Source: Vibrio pacinii DSM 19139 (GTDB lineage: Bacteria; Pseudomonadota; Gammaproteobacteria; Enterobacterales; Vibrionaceae). From it: a stretch of DNA of 64,000 nt. The DNA lies in the NCBI RefSeq assembly GCF_000711795.1, contig NZ_JONH01000016.1, positions 35,486 through 99,485 on the forward strand. The letters are read 5' to 3'. This document shows positions 45,375 through 55,937 of the stretch, one piece after another. Numbering within the stretch: position 1 is the first letter of the stretch; every line of letters begins with the position of its first letter. A program made the translations under genes and the position numbers. The notes beneath the pieces are model-generated. The model was not told where the DNA came from and ran no database searches. It saw only the letters and a list, made by a program, of their open reading frames with translations.

Positions 45375-47282
45375 GTGAAAAAAGCACTGTGGTGGCTGGT
45401 TATCTTGGTCGTGTCGGCCGTTGTTTTGTCGTTAGCTTCATTGTACGGCCTAATGCAAAGTCGTTATGCCACCCAAATCGTAACGACTGCGGTCAATCAA
45501 TTGACGGCCTACACCATCACAACCACACAAGCTCACTACACACCACCATTGCAGTTAACGTTAGCAAACGTCGAGCTGAGCGAAGGTGACCACAACCTGC
45601 AAATTCCTAAACTCACACTTTGGTTAAGCCAAATGCCCTGGCAACAGGGAAAACTCTCGTTCGATTCAATCCTAGTTGAGGGGGCAACTCTTGACCTAGA
45701 ACAGCTCGGCAACCCGCTATTCAAATCAATTAAGCTCCATCAATTGGCATTGCAATACGTCGATATTAGTGCACCTAAATGGTCCGCCCGTGGCGTCAAT
45801 GTGCAAATCGAGCAACCGCACTGGGTCAACGACACTCAGTCGATTCCTTTCGCTGACATTCAGCTGTCTGCCGATCAATTTTATATGCAAGGTGAAGCGC
45901 TCAACAACCTGCTGGTCGATATGCGCTATCAAGCGCAGCAAAGTACCTTATTTGGCGCCTCATTTAACTGGCGTGGCGGCGAATTTTCTGGCCAAGCGGA
46001 GCAATATAGCGAAGGATGGTCTTTGGTCAATGTCACTATCGACAAACTGATGCTCCCCCCGTCAACATCGCTGGAGAAGCTGCTGACAACCTTAGGCAAC
46101 CTATCGCTACCGATTCATCATATCAACAGTCTAGACATACTTAACGGCTCGTTTAGCTACCATCAGTGGCGCTTTGAGAACCTCAACGCTTCGTTAGAAA
46201 ACATTTCACCCGCTCAAGCATTGTGGCAACAATCTTCAGGCTACGCGTCATTTGACGCTGACAGCATAGGCAATAAGCGCTTTGTGCTACTCTCGCCACG
46301 CGCCAAGCTCGGTCTTGCGCAGCGCACCTTGTCGATTGACGAATTCGATGCTGATTTCAAACAGGGCAGAGTTCAGCTGCAAGGAGCAGTCTCCGAACAT
46401 AACATTGCGTTACGACAGCTCAAAATTGACGGCGTTAAGTGGCTAGAAGAGACCCAACCGTTACTCGCCGATATCCGCGCTCTTATGACGCCGATAAATA
46501 GCCTGACGATAGACGAACTCGACATTGCTAACAGCCAAATGATTCAAGTTGAGAGTAAACCTTTTTGGCAAGTGTCAGGTCTGGGTATTGAGGGCCGTGA
46601 ACTGCATTTAATTAAACAGGGAAGACTCGGGCTTTGGCAGGGGGATCTGATGATAAGTGTCAGTGCTGCCAACATCGACCGTTTAATCACCACTCAAGCT
46701 AAAATGAACGCCAGTGCCAACCAAGGCAAGTTAGTGATACAACGCGCATTCATTCCTCTTGAACAAGGCTATATCGAAGCCAGTGGTCAATTGGATAGAA
46801 CACAACCTAGCGTGCCTTGGCAGCTGACTTTGCATGCCGACGGCCTACCGCTTAAGCACTATTTCAGCCAACAAGCGTTACCGTTTGAGCTGTCAGGACT
46901 GGCGGAACTCGACGCGCAGTTATCAGGACTTTCTGGTGACTACTCAATGTTAGCGCACAGTGTCTCTGGGCGCATGTCAGCGAGCTTACGTCAGGCTGAG
47001 ATCATCGCCAATAGCGCCGATGGCGAACAGCAATTCCAGCAGGGTTTTGATATGGACAATATCCAACTTAACGCCGATCGAGGGAGAGTCACCATCACAG
47101 GTGGCAATAACCAAACTCAATTAGCGGGGCAGGTTGATCTGACCAAGCCCCAATATGCTAGTTTGTTGATGCAAAGTCAGCAGCGCTGCCTTGAACTTTG
47201 GTCAGATGTTATCAGTAAAACCAATGTGATTAACGTCACCTGCGGTGATACTAGCAAGGCAGTGCCGCAGAACGCCGATTAA
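45375..47282 (+). CDS. AsmA-family envelope protein
   Basis: A 635-residue protein with an N-terminal TM (about 4-26, LWWLVILVVSAVVLSLASLY) and a long beta-repeat periplasmic domain of the AsmA/bridge-like type: repeated LxxxxLxIxxAxL strands, an AsmA-like C-terminal block ('FELSGLAELDAQLSG') and VDLTKPQYASLL near the end. Such proteins are thought to ferry phospholipids between membranes. The frame allows GTG starts at 45348 and 45369, but 45375 (MKKALWW) has GGGAG at the right distance. Its TAA overlaps the convergent gene's stop by 4 nt. The exact subfamily is uncertain. Confidence 0.8.
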   Translation: MKKALWWLVILVVSAVVLSLASLYGLMQSRYATQIVTTAVNQLTAYTITTTQAHYTPPLQLTLANVELSEGDHNLQIPKLTLWLSQMPWQQGKLSFDSILVEGATLDLEQLGNPLFKSIKLHQLALQYVDISAPKWSARGVNVQIEQPHWVNDTQSIPFADIQLSADQFYMQGEALNNLLVDMRYQAQQSTLFGASFNWRGGEFSGQAEQYSEGWSLVNVTIDKLMLPPSTSLEKLLTTLGNLSLPIHHINSLDILNGSFSYHQWRFENLNASLENISPAQALWQQSSGYASFDADSIGNKRFVLLSPRAKLGLAQRTLSIDEFDADFKQGRVQLQGAVSEHNIALRQLKIDGVKWLEETQPLLADIRALMTPINSLTIDELDIANSQMIQVESKPFWQVSGLGIEGRELHLIKQGRLGLWQGDLMISVSAANIDRLITTQAKMNASANQGKLVIQRAFIPLEQGYIEASGQLDRTQPSVPWQLTLHADGLPLKHYFSQQALPFELSGLAELDAQLSGLSGDYSMLAHSVSGRMSASLRQAEIIANSADGEQQFQQGFDMDNIQLNADRGRVTITGGNNQTQLAGQVDLTKPQYASLLMQSQQRCLELWSDVISKTNVINVTCGDTSKAVPQNAD

Positions 47283-48208
47283 GACTTAGCATCGCTGTCA
47301 ATCACCGCTTTGTAATCTGGGATTAACATGTAGGTACCGATGAACTCGACCGCCGGTAAATCGCCGCTGTGTATGGTGACATGAATCACGATACGCGCTT
47401 TACGTCCCGCGGCTAAACGGTCTAAATCGCCACTAATGCCATCAAGAGAAGTCGACGCTACCGGGGTTGATGTCACTGGATGTCGATAACGAATTCGACT
47501 ATCCGCTAAGACAATATCGCCAGTTAAATTGCGCTCTTTCATCAACAGCCAAGTCATGCCCCACCCCGTTAAGGTCGCCAATGTAAAAGCCGATCCGGCA
47601 AACAGAGTGTTATGGGGATTGAGGTTGGGATTGAGTTGCGCACAGCACTCAAATTGATAACCTGTGTATTGGTTGATCTTAATGCCCATCTTGTCACTGA
47701 TCGGGATTTGATTCTCCCAGCGCTCTTGTAGCTCGGTGCACCATTCAGGTTTACGCAATACGTTGGCCATCGGATCAAGCTGTTTGACCATTTGTTGGTG
47801 ACGCATCGGCCCGCGTCCGTCGTCTAATTCACCACGACGCTCAAAACCGTTTTTCTCGTAAAATGAAATTGCATCTTCACGAGCATTACACACCAGACGT
47901 TTGGCGCCTTCTTGGCGCGCCAGAGACTCTAGAGCCACCAGCACCAAAGACCCCATCCCCTTGCTACGACGGTTGTTTTTTACCGCCATAAAACGGATCT
48001 GACCTTCACTATCAGAGGTAATATACAAGCGACCTATCGCGATTGGTCGCCCGCGGCCATCAACGATCATACGATGATGGCTCATCGGGTCATACTCATC
48101 ACGCTCAGATCCAATCGGCATTTGCCAAGGCTCCCTCAGCATCTGCCAACGGAAGTGATAATATTTATTGAGTTGATTGTCTGTTTTCGGCGTGATCAGC
48201 TTAAACAT
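47279..48208 (-). CDS. GNAT acetyltransferase-hotdog thioesterase fusion (YiiD family)
   Basis: A 309-residue two-domain protein. Residues 1-140 are a GNAT fold with the acetyl-CoA pyrophosphate-binding motif NRRSKGMGS near 79-87. Residues 155-305 are a YiiD-C hotdog domain (NPHNTLFAGSAFTLATLTGWGM). The E. coli relative YiiD has been reported to decarboxylate malonyl-ACP to acetyl-ACP (MadA), giving a primer for fatty-acid synthesis; transfer of that role here is inference. It converges on the AsmA-like gene and is 56 nt downstream of dtd. Confidence 0.88.
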   Translation of the reverse strand: MFKLITPKTDNQLNKYYHFRWQMLREPWQMPIGSERDEYDPMSHHRMIVDGRGRPIAIGRLYITSDSEGQIRFMAVKNNRRSKGMGSLVLVALESLARQEGAKRLVCNAREDAISFYEKNGFERRGELDDGRGPMRHQQMVKQLDPMANVLRKPEWCTELQERWENQIPISDKMGIKINQYTGYQFECCAQLNPNLNPHNTLFAGSAFTLATLTGWGMTWLLMKERNLTGDIVLADSRIRYRHPVTSTPVASTSLDGISGDLDRLAAGRKARIVIHVTIHSGDLPAVEFIGTYMLIPDYKAVIDSDAKS

Positions 48209-48264
48209 AAAAGTCCTTTTTTAATTTTTGGCATGATACTTAACGTCAAATCCATTGCCTTTCA

Positions 48265-48699
48265 TCATACCTGCAACCAGAAAGTCACCGGGCCATCATT
48301 GACCAACGACACCTTCATATCAGCCGCGAAACGACCACGTTCGGTCGGTAACACCTGCGCGCACTGGTCTGCAAAATAGTCATATAACCGTTCAGCATCC
48401 GCCGGGTGTGCACCGCGAGAAAAGCCAGCGCGAGTACCTTTTTTGGTATCGGCCGGTAATGTAAACTGCGAAACCACCAGCACTTTACCCTCGACCTGTT
48501 TTACGTTGAGGTTCATTTTATCTTGTTCATCGCCAAATACGCGATAAGTGGTAACGCGCTCCATTAAGCGTTTGGCTTTCGCCTCGTCATCGTCTTTTTC
48601 AACACCGAGTAGCACTAGTAAACCTTGCTCGATTTGTCCGACCACTTCACCCTCTACGTGGACGGCCGCTTCACTCACTCTCTGAATCAGTGCTATCAC
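48265..48699 (-). CDS. dtd: D-aminoacyl-tRNA deacylase
   Basis: Hydrolyses D-aminoacyl- and glycyl-tRNA(Ala) esters, preventing D-residue incorporation. The 144-residue product carries the two DTD signatures: SQFTL at 77-81 and NDGPVTF at 134-140, which supplies the Gly-Pro L-chiral rejection element. GTG start at 48699 lies inside the 3' end of yihY (29-nt overlap), so it is translationally coupled to it. Confidence 0.97.
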   Translation of the reverse strand: MIALIQRVSEAAVHVEGEVVGQIEQGLLVLLGVEKDDDEAKAKRLMERVTTYRVFGDEQDKMNLNVKQVEGKVLVVSQFTLPADTKKGTRAGFSRGAHPADAERLYDYFADQCAQVLPTERGRFAADMKVSLVNDGPVTFWLQV

Positions 48700-49615
48700 T
48701 GCGTTTTCCTTTTGCCAATAATCGATTAATGATTGAGGGTGAGTTTACCATTTCTGGCATCTCGCTCCAGCGCTCTCTTTCACCGAGCGTGGCGGTCACT
48801 TCCGCCCCTATCAACACAATAAGCCAGCATAAATAGACCCAAACAAACAAGATTGGAATCGCCGCTAAAGCGCCATAGATCAACTGGTAAGATGGAAATT
48901 GAGTGATGTAAACCGCAAAGCCTTTCTTGCTTGCTTCGAACAGCAGCGCCGCCACAATAGCACCTAATGCAGCATGAGAAAAACGCACCTTCTTATTTGG
49001 CACCAATAGATAGAGCCCGACAAAAGCAAAGAATGACAGCCAAAATGGCAACCAGCGTAACAGTTGATTATAGACACCTGAAATCGCTTCGTTATCGATA
49101 ATGTTGAGTGAAGTGACATACGACGTTGCTGCAATGCTGGCACCGACTAGAATCGGCCCTAAAGTCAGCACCATCCAATACATCGAAAAAGAGAACACCG
49201 CTCGGCGCTTTTTATCTACTCGCCAAATATAGTTGAGATTCTTATCGATATTGGAGATCAGCATTAATGCTGCAACAAACAAAAAGCCGCCCCCGACCGC
49301 ACTCATTTTGCCCGTATTACCGACAAATTCGAGCAGTGCCTTTTGAACCACATCGCCAGCCGCAGGGACAAAATGGGTAATAACAAAGTTTTGCAACGCG
49401 TCACCTGCGTTATCAAAGACTTCAAACGACGACAACACCGACAACAATACCGTCAGCATAGGGACAATGGACAACAAAGTAATGTAAGCCAGATAACCGG
49501 CATTAACATTCACTCTGTCATATTTCATTCGTGTGAAAAGATAACGGGTAAACAACACCACTTGCGTGATCAAGGGTTCGATTTTCAACTTGTAACTCCC
49601 TAACAACTCAGTCAT
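48671..49615 (-). CDS. YihY/BrkB-family inner-membrane protein
   Basis: A 314-residue polytopic protein with about six TMs, family pattern [16 protein letters not shown] near 38-53 and the conserved [24 protein letters not shown] block. Formerly annotated as ribonuclease BN, which is not supported; the relative in Bordetella is linked to serum resistance. Function unknown. It overlaps dtd, as in E. coli (yihY-dtd-yiiD), so this three-gene order is conserved. Confidence 0.9.
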   Translation of the reverse strand: MTELLGSYKLKIEPLITQVVLFTRYLFTRMKYDRVNVNAGYLAYITLLSIVPMLTVLLSVLSSFEVFDNAGDALQNFVITHFVPAAGDVVQKALLEFVGNTGKMSAVGGGFLFVAALMLISNIDKNLNYIWRVDKKRRAVFSFSMYWMVLTLGPILVGASIAATSYVTSLNIIDNEAISGVYNQLLRWLPFWLSFFAFVGLYLLVPNKKVRFSHAALGAIVAALLFEASKKGFAVYITQFPSYQLIYGALAAIPILFVWVYLCWLIVLIGAEVTATLGERERWSEMPEMVNSPSIINRLLAKGKRSDSTDSESE

Positions 49616-49650
49616 CCTAACAATCTAATTCTAAAGGAAAGGATCCCATC

Positions 49651-50292
49651 ATGCCGCACTTACTGGCTATTGTATTGTCGATTTTCACCTTAACGGGGTG
49701 CCAGTCTGCCTATTACTCTGCAATGGAACAAGTAGGCTATCACAAACGTGACATCATGGTGGATCGCGTTGAAGACGCCAAACAGTCACAACAGGACGCA
49801 CAACAAGAGTTTTCCAGTGCACTTGAGGCGCTGTCAGCTTTGACCAACTTTGACGGTGGTGAACTGGAAACCGTTTACAACCAGATCAATGAAAAATACC
49901 AAGACAGCGAGAACGCAGCGCAAGATGTACGAGACCGAATTGCAGCCATTGAAGATGTCTCTGGCGCGCTGTTCAGTGAGTGGCAAGACGAACTTGAACT
50001 CTACACCAGCAGCAAACTGCGTCGCTCTAGCGAACAGAAACTGCGCGAAACCAAAACGTCTTACACGACCATGCTCAATGCCATGAAGCGCGCGGAAAAC
50101 AAAATGACGCCAGTATTGAACACGCTGCGCGATAATACCCTATATTTGAAGCATAACCTTAATGCCAGCGCGATAGGCTCACTGCAGGGCGAATTTTCAA
50201 GCCTAGAACAAGACATTCAGTATGCAATTAAACAAATGAACGCAGCCATTGCAGAGTCCGATAAATTTTTGCAAAAACTGAGTCAAAAATAA
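49651..50292 (+). CDS. DUF2959 lipoprotein
   Basis: A 213-residue protein whose signal peptide ends in the lipobox LTG|C17. The rest is predicted almost all helical coiled coil (heptads through 35-75 and 130-210), with QVGYHKRDIMVDRVEDAKQ as the family's conserved N-terminal block. AAAGGAAAGG precedes the ATG. Divergent from yihY, convergent with typA. Function unknown; outer-membrane sorting is likely because residues +2 and +3 are Gln-Ser, not Asp. Confidence 0.85.
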   Translation: MPHLLAIVLSIFTLTGCQSAYYSAMEQVGYHKRDIMVDRVEDAKQSQQDAQQEFSSALEALSALTNFDGGELETVYNQINEKYQDSENAAQDVRDRIAAIEDVSGALFSEWQDELELYTSSKLRRSSEQKLRETKTSYTTMLNAMKRAENKMTPVLNTLRDNTLYLKHNLNASAIGSLQGEFSSLEQDIQYAIKQMNAAIAESDKFLQKLSQK

Positions 50293-50298
50293 GGCATT

Positions 50299-50332
50299 AA
50301 AAAAGGGTGAGAAGTTAACTTCTCACCCTTTT
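50299..50332. terminator. Bidirectional terminator between the DUF2959 gene and typA
   Basis: A perfect 34-nt palindrome (AAAAGGGTGAGAAGTT and its complement) with A- and T-runs at both ends terminates both converging transcripts. Confidence 0.92.
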
Positions 50333-50358
50333 TATTATTGGCAATTGCCCGTCGCTAA

Positions 50359-52191
50359 TTAAGCTTTCGCAGGACGGCTTGCACGTTTACGTTCGTTCTC
50401 GCTCAAGAATCGCTTACGGATACGAATGCTTTCTGGAGTCACTTCTACTAGCTCATCATCATCAATGAACTCTAGTGCTTGCTCAAGTGTGTACTTGATA
50501 GCAGGAGTCAGAACCTGAGCTTCATCGGTACCAGAGGCACGAACGTTGGTTAGCTGCTTACCTTTAAGACAGTTAACCGTTAAGTCGTTTGAGCGGTTAT
50601 GGATACCAACAACCTGGCCTTCATAGACTTCATCCGCGTGCTCTGCAAACAGACGACCGCGCTCTTGTAGGTTAAACAAGGCGTAAGTCAGTGCTTTACC
50701 TGTTGCGTTTGAAATCAATACGCCGTTGTTACGTTGACCGATATTACCGCCTTTGTGTGGGCCGTAGTGATCAAACGTATGGTAAAGAAGACCTGAACCT
50801 GAAGTCAGTGTCATGAACTCAGTTTGGAAACCAATCAGACCACGTGAAGGCATCATGAAGTCCATACGTACACGACCTTTACCGTCAGGTGCCATGTCAG
50901 TCAGCTCACCTTTACGTAAGCCGATGTTTTCCATGATACCGCCTTGGTGCTCTTCAAGAACATCGATCGTTACCGTTTCAAACGGTTCCATCTTCTGACC
51001 GTTTTCTTCTTTGATGATAACTTCAGGGCGAGACACTGCTAGCTCGAAGCCTTCACGACGCATGTTCTCGATCAAGATAGACAGGTGAAGTTCACCACGA
51101 CCTGATACGCGGAAACGGTCTGGGTTATCGGTTTCTTCAACGCGCAGCGCTACGTTGTGTACCAATTCTTTCTCTAGACGCTCAAGAATGTTACGTGACG
51201 TAACGAACTTACCTTCTTTACCGGCGAACGGTGAAGTGTTGACCTGGAAAGTCATGGTTACGGTTGGTTCATCAACAGACAGAGGCGTCATTGCTTCAAT
51301 GTGGTTTTGGTCACAGATAGTGTCTGAAATTTTCAGCTCGCCAAGACCTGTAATGGCGACAATATCACCGGCGTTAGCTTGCTCAACTTCATGACGGTCA
51401 AGACCTAGGTAACCAAGAACCGTACCGACTTTGCCGTTACGCTTCTTACCATCAGCACTAACAACGGTAACTTGTTGGTTTGATTTCACGCTACCACGAG
51501 TTACACGTGCAACACCGATAACACCAACGTAAGAGCTGTAGTCTAGCTGAGAAATTTGCATCTGCAGTGGACCTTCGCGGTCAACGTTTGGCGCTTCAAC
51601 GGTATCAACAACGGCTTGGAACAGCGGTTCCATGTTTTCGCCCGTTTGATCTTCTTCAAGCGTTGCCCAACCGTTAAGTGCTGATGCGTAAACGACTTTA
51701 AAGTCTAGCTGTTCGTCAGTAGCACCTAGGTTGTCGAATAGGTCAAACACTTGGTCCATAACCCAATCAGGACGAGCACCTGGGCGGTCGATCTTGTTGA
51801 TTACAACGATTGGTTTAAGACCGTGCGCAAACGCTTTTTGTGTTACAAAACGAGTTTGCGGCATTGGGCCGTCAACGGCATCAACGATAAGTAGTACAGA
51901 GTCAACCATCGACATGATACGTTCAACTTCACCACCGAAGTCCGCGTGTCCCGGAGTGTCGACGATGTTGATACGGTAATCATTCCAGTTGATCGCGGTA
52001 TTCTTAGCAAGAATAGTAATGCCACGCTCTTTTTCGATGTCGTTTGAGTCCATGACTCGCTCTTCAGCTTCGCCGCGAGACTCTAAAGTACCTGATTGTT
52101 GTAGTAGTTTATCAACCAGTGTAGTTTTACCGTGGTCAACGTGCGCGATGATCGCGATATTTCTTAATTTATCAATCTGTGGAGTAGCCAT
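50359..52191 (-). CDS. typA: Translational GTPase BipA/TypA
   Basis: A 610-residue ribosome-associated GTPase acting in 50S assembly and stress or cold adaptation. G1 motif AHVDHGKTT near 16-24, [11 protein letters not shown] (G3), [10 protein letters not shown] (G4), then EF-G-like domains III and V and the BipA-specific C-terminal domain. Codon use is biased to highly expressed genes, matching glnA and rpmBG. It is divergent from glnA across a 475-nt gap, the same pair as in E. coli (bipA-glnA). Confidence 0.97.
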   Translation of the reverse strand: MATPQIDKLRNIAIIAHVDHGKTTLVDKLLQQSGTLESRGEAEERVMDSNDIEKERGITILAKNTAINWNDYRINIVDTPGHADFGGEVERIMSMVDSVLLIVDAVDGPMPQTRFVTQKAFAHGLKPIVVINKIDRPGARPDWVMDQVFDLFDNLGATDEQLDFKVVYASALNGWATLEEDQTGENMEPLFQAVVDTVEAPNVDREGPLQMQISQLDYSSYVGVIGVARVTRGSVKSNQQVTVVSADGKKRNGKVGTVLGYLGLDRHEVEQANAGDIVAITGLGELKISDTICDQNHIEAMTPLSVDEPTVTMTFQVNTSPFAGKEGKFVTSRNILERLEKELVHNVALRVEETDNPDRFRVSGRGELHLSILIENMRREGFELAVSRPEVIIKEENGQKMEPFETVTIDVLEEHQGGIMENIGLRKGELTDMAPDGKGRVRMDFMMPSRGLIGFQTEFMTLTSGSGLLYHTFDHYGPHKGGNIGQRNNGVLISNATGKALTYALFNLQERGRLFAEHADEVYEGQVVGIHNRSNDLTVNCLKGKQLTNVRASGTDEAQVLTPAIKYTLEQALEFIDDDELVEVTPESIRIRKRFLSENERKRASRPAKA

Positions 52192-52423
52192 GGATTTGAT
52201 TCACTCGATATAAGCAGCTCGCCGAAAATTTCAGCAAACCTATTTGATTAAAAAAACGGCCATAATGTACCAGATTCTAGCGAAAAACCCAGAAATATGT
52301 GATCTGATTCGCTCAATATTAGCAGATATTTTTTGATTGAAGACAATAGTAAGCCAGGTGTACGCAAATCCCCATTGACATAAGCGTTAAATCTGGGCTG
52401 AATGGCTGATGATTTTGTTTATC

Positions 52424-52493
52424 TTGGTGCAATATACCACCATCGCACCAAATGAGTGCGAAATAAGATCATTTTGGTGCAATAGTCTGCACC
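52424..52493. promoter_or_regulatory. NtrC enhancer cluster upstream of glnA
   Basis: In the 475-nt typA-glnA gap there are five NtrC-type half-sites: GGTGCA at 52426 and 52476, TGCACC at 52488, and a dyad CGCAC-N7-GTGCG at 52444-52460 that fits the 17-bp NtrC spacing. They lie 50-120 bp upstream of the sigma-54 promoter, the normal enhancer position. Confidence 0.65.
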
Positions 52494-52542
52494 ATCTTGT
52501 TACCAAGCCCGCTAATTTATTGAAATTAATGGATTAATTTTT

Positions 52543-52560
52543 TTGGCATGGTTTTAGCTT
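52543..52560 (+). promoter_or_regulatory. Sigma-54 promoter of glnA
   Basis: TTGGCATGGTTTTAGCTT matches the -24/-12 consensus TTGGCACG-N4-TTGC: GG at 52545-52546 and GC at 52557-52558, exactly 12 nt apart. Predicted start near 52570, leaving about a 97-nt leader. Confidence 0.75.
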
Positions 52561-52666
52561 TAATAAAATTGGCATCGATTAATAAGTTTGAAATGAAATT
52601 AATCAATGCTGGGTTTATTGCAAATCACGCTAAATACCGATTTAACAACACTGGAGGTTATCCAAC

Positions 52667-54076
52667 ATGTCAGTAGAAAACGTTCTATCGCTGATCCAAG
52701 AAAACGAAGTTAAGTTTGTTGACCTACGCTTTACTGATACTAAAGGTAAAGAGCAGCATATCTCTATACCTTCTCACCAAGTTGACGCAGACTTCTTCGA
52801 AGAAGGTAAGATGTTCGATGGTTCTTCTGTTGCTGGCTGGAAAGGCATCAACGAATCAGACATGGTAATGATGCCAGACGCATCATCAGCTGTTCTTGAC
52901 CCGTTCACAGAAGATGCAACACTAAACGTACGTTGTGACATTCTTGAGCCTGCCACTATGCAAGGCTATGATCGTGACCCACGCTCTATCGCTAAACGTT
53001 CTGAAGAATACCTACGCTCTACTGGTATCGCAGACACAGTTCTAGTTGGCCCTGAGCCAGAATTCTTCCTATTTGACGACGTTAAGTTCTCAAACGATAT
53101 GTCTGGTTCTTTCTTCAAGATTGATGACGTAGAAGCAGCTTGGAACACAGGTTCTGACATCGAAGGCGGTAACAAAGGTCACCGTCCTGGCGTGAAAGGC
53201 GGTTACTTCCCAGTAGCTCCTGTAGATTCATCTCAAGACATCCGTTCAGCAATGTGTCTAGTAATGGAAGAGATGGGCCTAGTTGTTGAAGCTCACCACC
53301 ACGAAGTAGCAACTGCGGGTCAAAACGAAATCGCAACTCGCTTCAACACGCTAACAGCAAAAGCTGATGAAACTCAAATCTACAAGTACGTGGTACACAA
53401 CGTTGCGCACGCGTTTGGTAAAACAGCGACATTCATGCCTAAGCCTCTTGTAGGTGATAACGGCAGCGGCATGCACGTTCACCAATCTCTAGCAAAAGAC
53501 GGTGTAAACCTGTTTGCTGGTGACAAGTACGGCGGCCTATCTGAACTGGCACTTTACTACATCGGCGGTGTAATCAAGCACGCTCGCGCAATCAACGCAT
53601 TTGCTAACCCATCAACTAACTCGTACAAGCGTCTTGTACCTGGCTTCGAAGCACCGGTAATGCTTGCTTACTCAGCACGTAACCGCTCAGCTTCTATCCG
53701 TATCCCAGTAGTACCAAGCCCGAAAGCACGTCGTATCGAGCTACGTTTTGGTGACCCAGCAGCTAACCCATACCTATGCTACTCAGCAATGCTTATGGCT
53801 GGCCTTGACGGTATCAAGAACAAGATCCACCCAGGCGAAGCGATGGATAAAGATCTATACGACCTTCCTGCAGAAGAAGCAGCTGAAATCCCAACAGTTG
53901 CAGAATCACTGCAACAAGCTCTAGCTGCGCTTAACGAAGACCGTGAATTCCTGACCGCTGGTGGCGTATTCTCTGACGACTTTATCGATTCTTACATCGC
54001 TCTGAAATCTGACGATGTACAACGCGTGAACATGGCAACTCACCCGCTAGAGTTCGAACTATACTACTCGGTATAA
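52667..54076 (+). CDS. glnA: Glutamine synthetase, type I
   Basis: Makes glutamine from glutamate, ammonia and ATP; dodecamer. The 469-residue product has the beta-grasp domain, the catalytic metal-binding PEPEFFLFD near 131-139 and [13 protein letters not shown] near 264-276, and the adenylylation site Tyr398 in KDLYDLP (Tyr397 after Met removal). It should therefore be controlled by GlnE. GGAGG precedes the ATG. Upstream NtrC/sigma-54 sites and downstream glnL-glnG close the nitrogen circuit. Codons are strongly biased, as expected for a very abundant enzyme. Confidence 0.98.
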   Translation: MSVENVLSLIQENEVKFVDLRFTDTKGKEQHISIPSHQVDADFFEEGKMFDGSSVAGWKGINESDMVMMPDASSAVLDPFTEDATLNVRCDILEPATMQGYDRDPRSIAKRSEEYLRSTGIADTVLVGPEPEFFLFDDVKFSNDMSGSFFKIDDVEAAWNTGSDIEGGNKGHRPGVKGGYFPVAPVDSSQDIRSAMCLVMEEMGLVVEAHHHEVATAGQNEIATRFNTLTAKADETQIYKYVVHNVAHAFGKTATFMPKPLVGDNGSGMHVHQSLAKDGVNLFAGDKYGGLSELALYYIGGVIKHARAINAFANPSTNSYKRLVPGFEAPVMLAYSARNRSASIRIPVVPSPKARRIELRFGDPAANPYLCYSAMLMAGLDGIKNKIHPGEAMDKDLYDLPAEEAAEIPTVAESLQQALAALNEDREFLTAGGVFSDDFIDSYIALKSDDVQRVNMATHPLEFELYYSV

Positions 54077-54117
54077 TCGATACTCCTACGCAGTCCACAA
54101 CTGTGTTGCATAAATTT

Positions 54118-54150
54118 AAGGCTCGCCTCTCAGGCGAGCCTTTTGTATTT
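54118..54150 (+). terminator. Terminator of glnA
   Basis: AAGGCTCGCCT (54118-54128) / AGGCGAGCCTT (54132-54142) followed by TTTTGTATTTT. It separates glnA from the regulatory genes downstream. Confidence 0.92.
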
Positions 54151-54209
54151 TAGAGTACATAGAACTGGCGTTAATATAGGAGCTTAAAGGCGAAGATTGG
54201 AGATAACCA

Positions 54210-54734
54210 ATGCGCAATCTGTTTATTTTACTACTCTGCCTTAGCCTCTTTCCCGCTCAGGTTTTAGCTAAGACAATCTACCATTGGACCGATGAACAAG
54301 GGGTCGAACATTTTAGCGACCAGCCGACACCACGCAGCCAACGTAGCATCCATTTTCCTGATCCCCCACAGGTGTCGACGCAGGCTTTACCCAATCCACT
54401 GCGCCCTTCACCTATCGCATCACAACACGAATATAGCAAATTAACCATCACGATTAAGGCGCCGACTCAAGAACAAGCTATCCGCAGCAACTCTGGCCAA
54501 CTTAGTATAATGGTTGCGTTAAACCGAGCCCTTAAACTTGATGAAAAACTGCAACTTATGATGAATAATCAACCAATTAATCAACCTCAAACCGCTTCCA
54601 ACTGGCACTTGAACAATGTTTCTCGTGGAACCCATAAATTAGAGGTACAAGCGTTTCAACACGGCAAGCTTATTGCATTATCACAACCTATTACGGTGCA
54701 TTTATTGCGAGTAACTGCCAATACGGTGAAATAA
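54210..54734 (+). CDS. DUF4124 domain periplasmic protein
   Basis: A 174-residue exported protein. Signal peptide about 1-20 (cleavage after VLA), then the DUF4124 motif KTIYHWTDEQGVEHFSDQPT at 21-40 and a beta-rich C-terminal part with the NNVSRGTHKLEVQAF strand typical of bacterial Ig-like folds. Located between glnA and glnL, as in other vibrios. Role unknown; a link to nitrogen control rests only on position. Confidence 0.85.
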   Translation: MRNLFILLLCLSLFPAQVLAKTIYHWTDEQGVEHFSDQPTPRSQRSIHFPDPPQVSTQALPNPLRPSPIASQHEYSKLTITIKAPTQEQAIRSNSGQLSIMVALNRALKLDEKLQLMMNNQPINQPQTASNWHLNNVSRGTHKLEVQAFQHGKLIALSQPITVHLLRVTANTVK

Positions 54735-54807
54735 ACAGCTCAGACTACGCTCTGCGACTATTTCCCTTCAGTTATCTGATTCAATGCGCCATACTTGAGT
54801 TTTTTCA

Positions 54808-54824
54808 CGCACCATTTTGGTGCG
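54808..54824. promoter_or_regulatory. NtrC-type operator before glnL
   Basis: CGCACC-ATTTT-GGTGCG is a perfect 17-bp dyad (14-bp paired if the flanking A and T are counted), matching NtrC consensus TGCACC-N5-GGTGCA at 10 of 12 arm positions. In E. coli a site of this type represses glnL. Here it is 35 nt before the glnL start. Confidence 0.8.
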
Positions 54825-54858
54825 TTGCACAATTCAGGTTCAAGGAAAGGGTAAAGCA

Positions 54859-55911
54859 GTGGATAGCGAACTCAACGACATTATTTTAAATCACCAAGTC
54901 ACCGCGATTTTAATCATGAACGAAGCGCTGCAAGTTCGTTATGCTAATCCCTCTGCCGAGCAATTGTTCTCGCAAAGTGCCAAGCGCATCATTGACCACC
55001 CACTCTCTCACCTTATTCAGCATGCTTCGATGGATTTAGCGCTTTTGTCTCAGCCGCTTCAGAGTGGTCAAAGCATTACAGATAGTGATGTGACGTTTGT
55101 GGTCGATGGCAAACCTTTAATGCTTGAAGTGACAGTCAGCCCTATCTCTTGGAATAAAGAGCTAATGCTTCTGATCGAAATGCGCAAGATAGGCCAACAA
55201 CGTCGGCTGTCGCAAGAACTCAACCAATATGCTCAGCAGCAAGCGGCGAAACTGTTAGTGCGAGGCTTGGCTCATGAAATCAAGAACCCGCTAGGCGGGC
55301 TGCGGGGCGCCGCGCAACTGCTCGAAAGAGCCTTACCTGACGCCAGCTTAGCCGAGTACACTCAAATCATTATTGAACAAGCTGATCGCCTACGCGCCTT
55401 GGTTGACCGCTTACTTGGCCCGCAAAAACCGGGCAAAAAAAAGCCAGCCAACTTACACCTCATCTTAGAAAAAATACGCCAACTGGTAGATCTCGAAGCC
55501 AACCAAAGCGTGCAGATCGAGCGAGACTACGATCCGAGCTTACCAGACATCGTGATGGACGCTGATCAAATAGAGCAAGCACTGCTCAACATTGTCAGCA
55601 ACGCAGGGCAAATACTCAAAAACCAAGATGACGGCCAAATTACAATTCGCACCAGAACGGTGCACCAGGCCAATATTCATGGCCAACGCTGCAAACTCGC
55701 AGCGCGCATTGAGATTATCGATAACGGCCCGGGCATTCCCACCGACCTACAAGACACCCTGTTCTACCCTATGGTCAGTGGCCGAGAGGGCGGAACCGGG
55801 CTAGGACTATCAATTGCGCAAAACCTTATCGACCAACACCAAGGCAAAATAGACGTAGAAAGCTGGCCTGGTCGAACAACATTTACTATTTATTTGCCGA
55901 TTCAAAGTTAG
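54859..55911 (+). CDS. glnL: Nitrogen regulation histidine kinase/phosphatase NtrB
   Basis: A 350-residue cytosolic sensor with N-terminal PAS domain (about 10-115), DHp with phospho-acceptor His139 in LAHEIKNPLGGLRGAA, and a CA domain with N box, DNGPG and GGTGLGLSIA. PII (GlnB) switches it between kinase and phosphatase towards NtrC. GTG 54859 follows AAAGGG at about 7 nt; the 14-codon upstream extension would overlap the operator. It is co-transcribed with glnG, 26 nt downstream. Confidence 0.96.
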   Translation: MDSELNDIILNHQVTAILIMNEALQVRYANPSAEQLFSQSAKRIIDHPLSHLIQHASMDLALLSQPLQSGQSITDSDVTFVVDGKPLMLEVTVSPISWNKELMLLIEMRKIGQQRRLSQELNQYAQQQAAKLLVRGLAHEIKNPLGGLRGAAQLLERALPDASLAEYTQIIIEQADRLRALVDRLLGPQKPGKKKPANLHLILEKIRQLVDLEANQSVQIERDYDPSLPDIVMDADQIEQALLNIVSNAGQILKNQDDGQITIRTRTVHQANIHGQRCKLAARIEIIDNGPGIPTDLQDTLFYPMVSGREGGTGLGLSIAQNLIDQHQGKIDVESWPGRTTFTIYLPIQS

Positions 55912-55937
55912 TGGCATTGCTGTAAGGAAAGCAGACT

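Noticed and set aside
50359..54076. Codon use of typA and glnA differs from neighbours, as if transferred
   Set aside because: The bias is towards fast codons of abundant proteins and is shared with rpmB; both genes are core and syntenic with E. coli.
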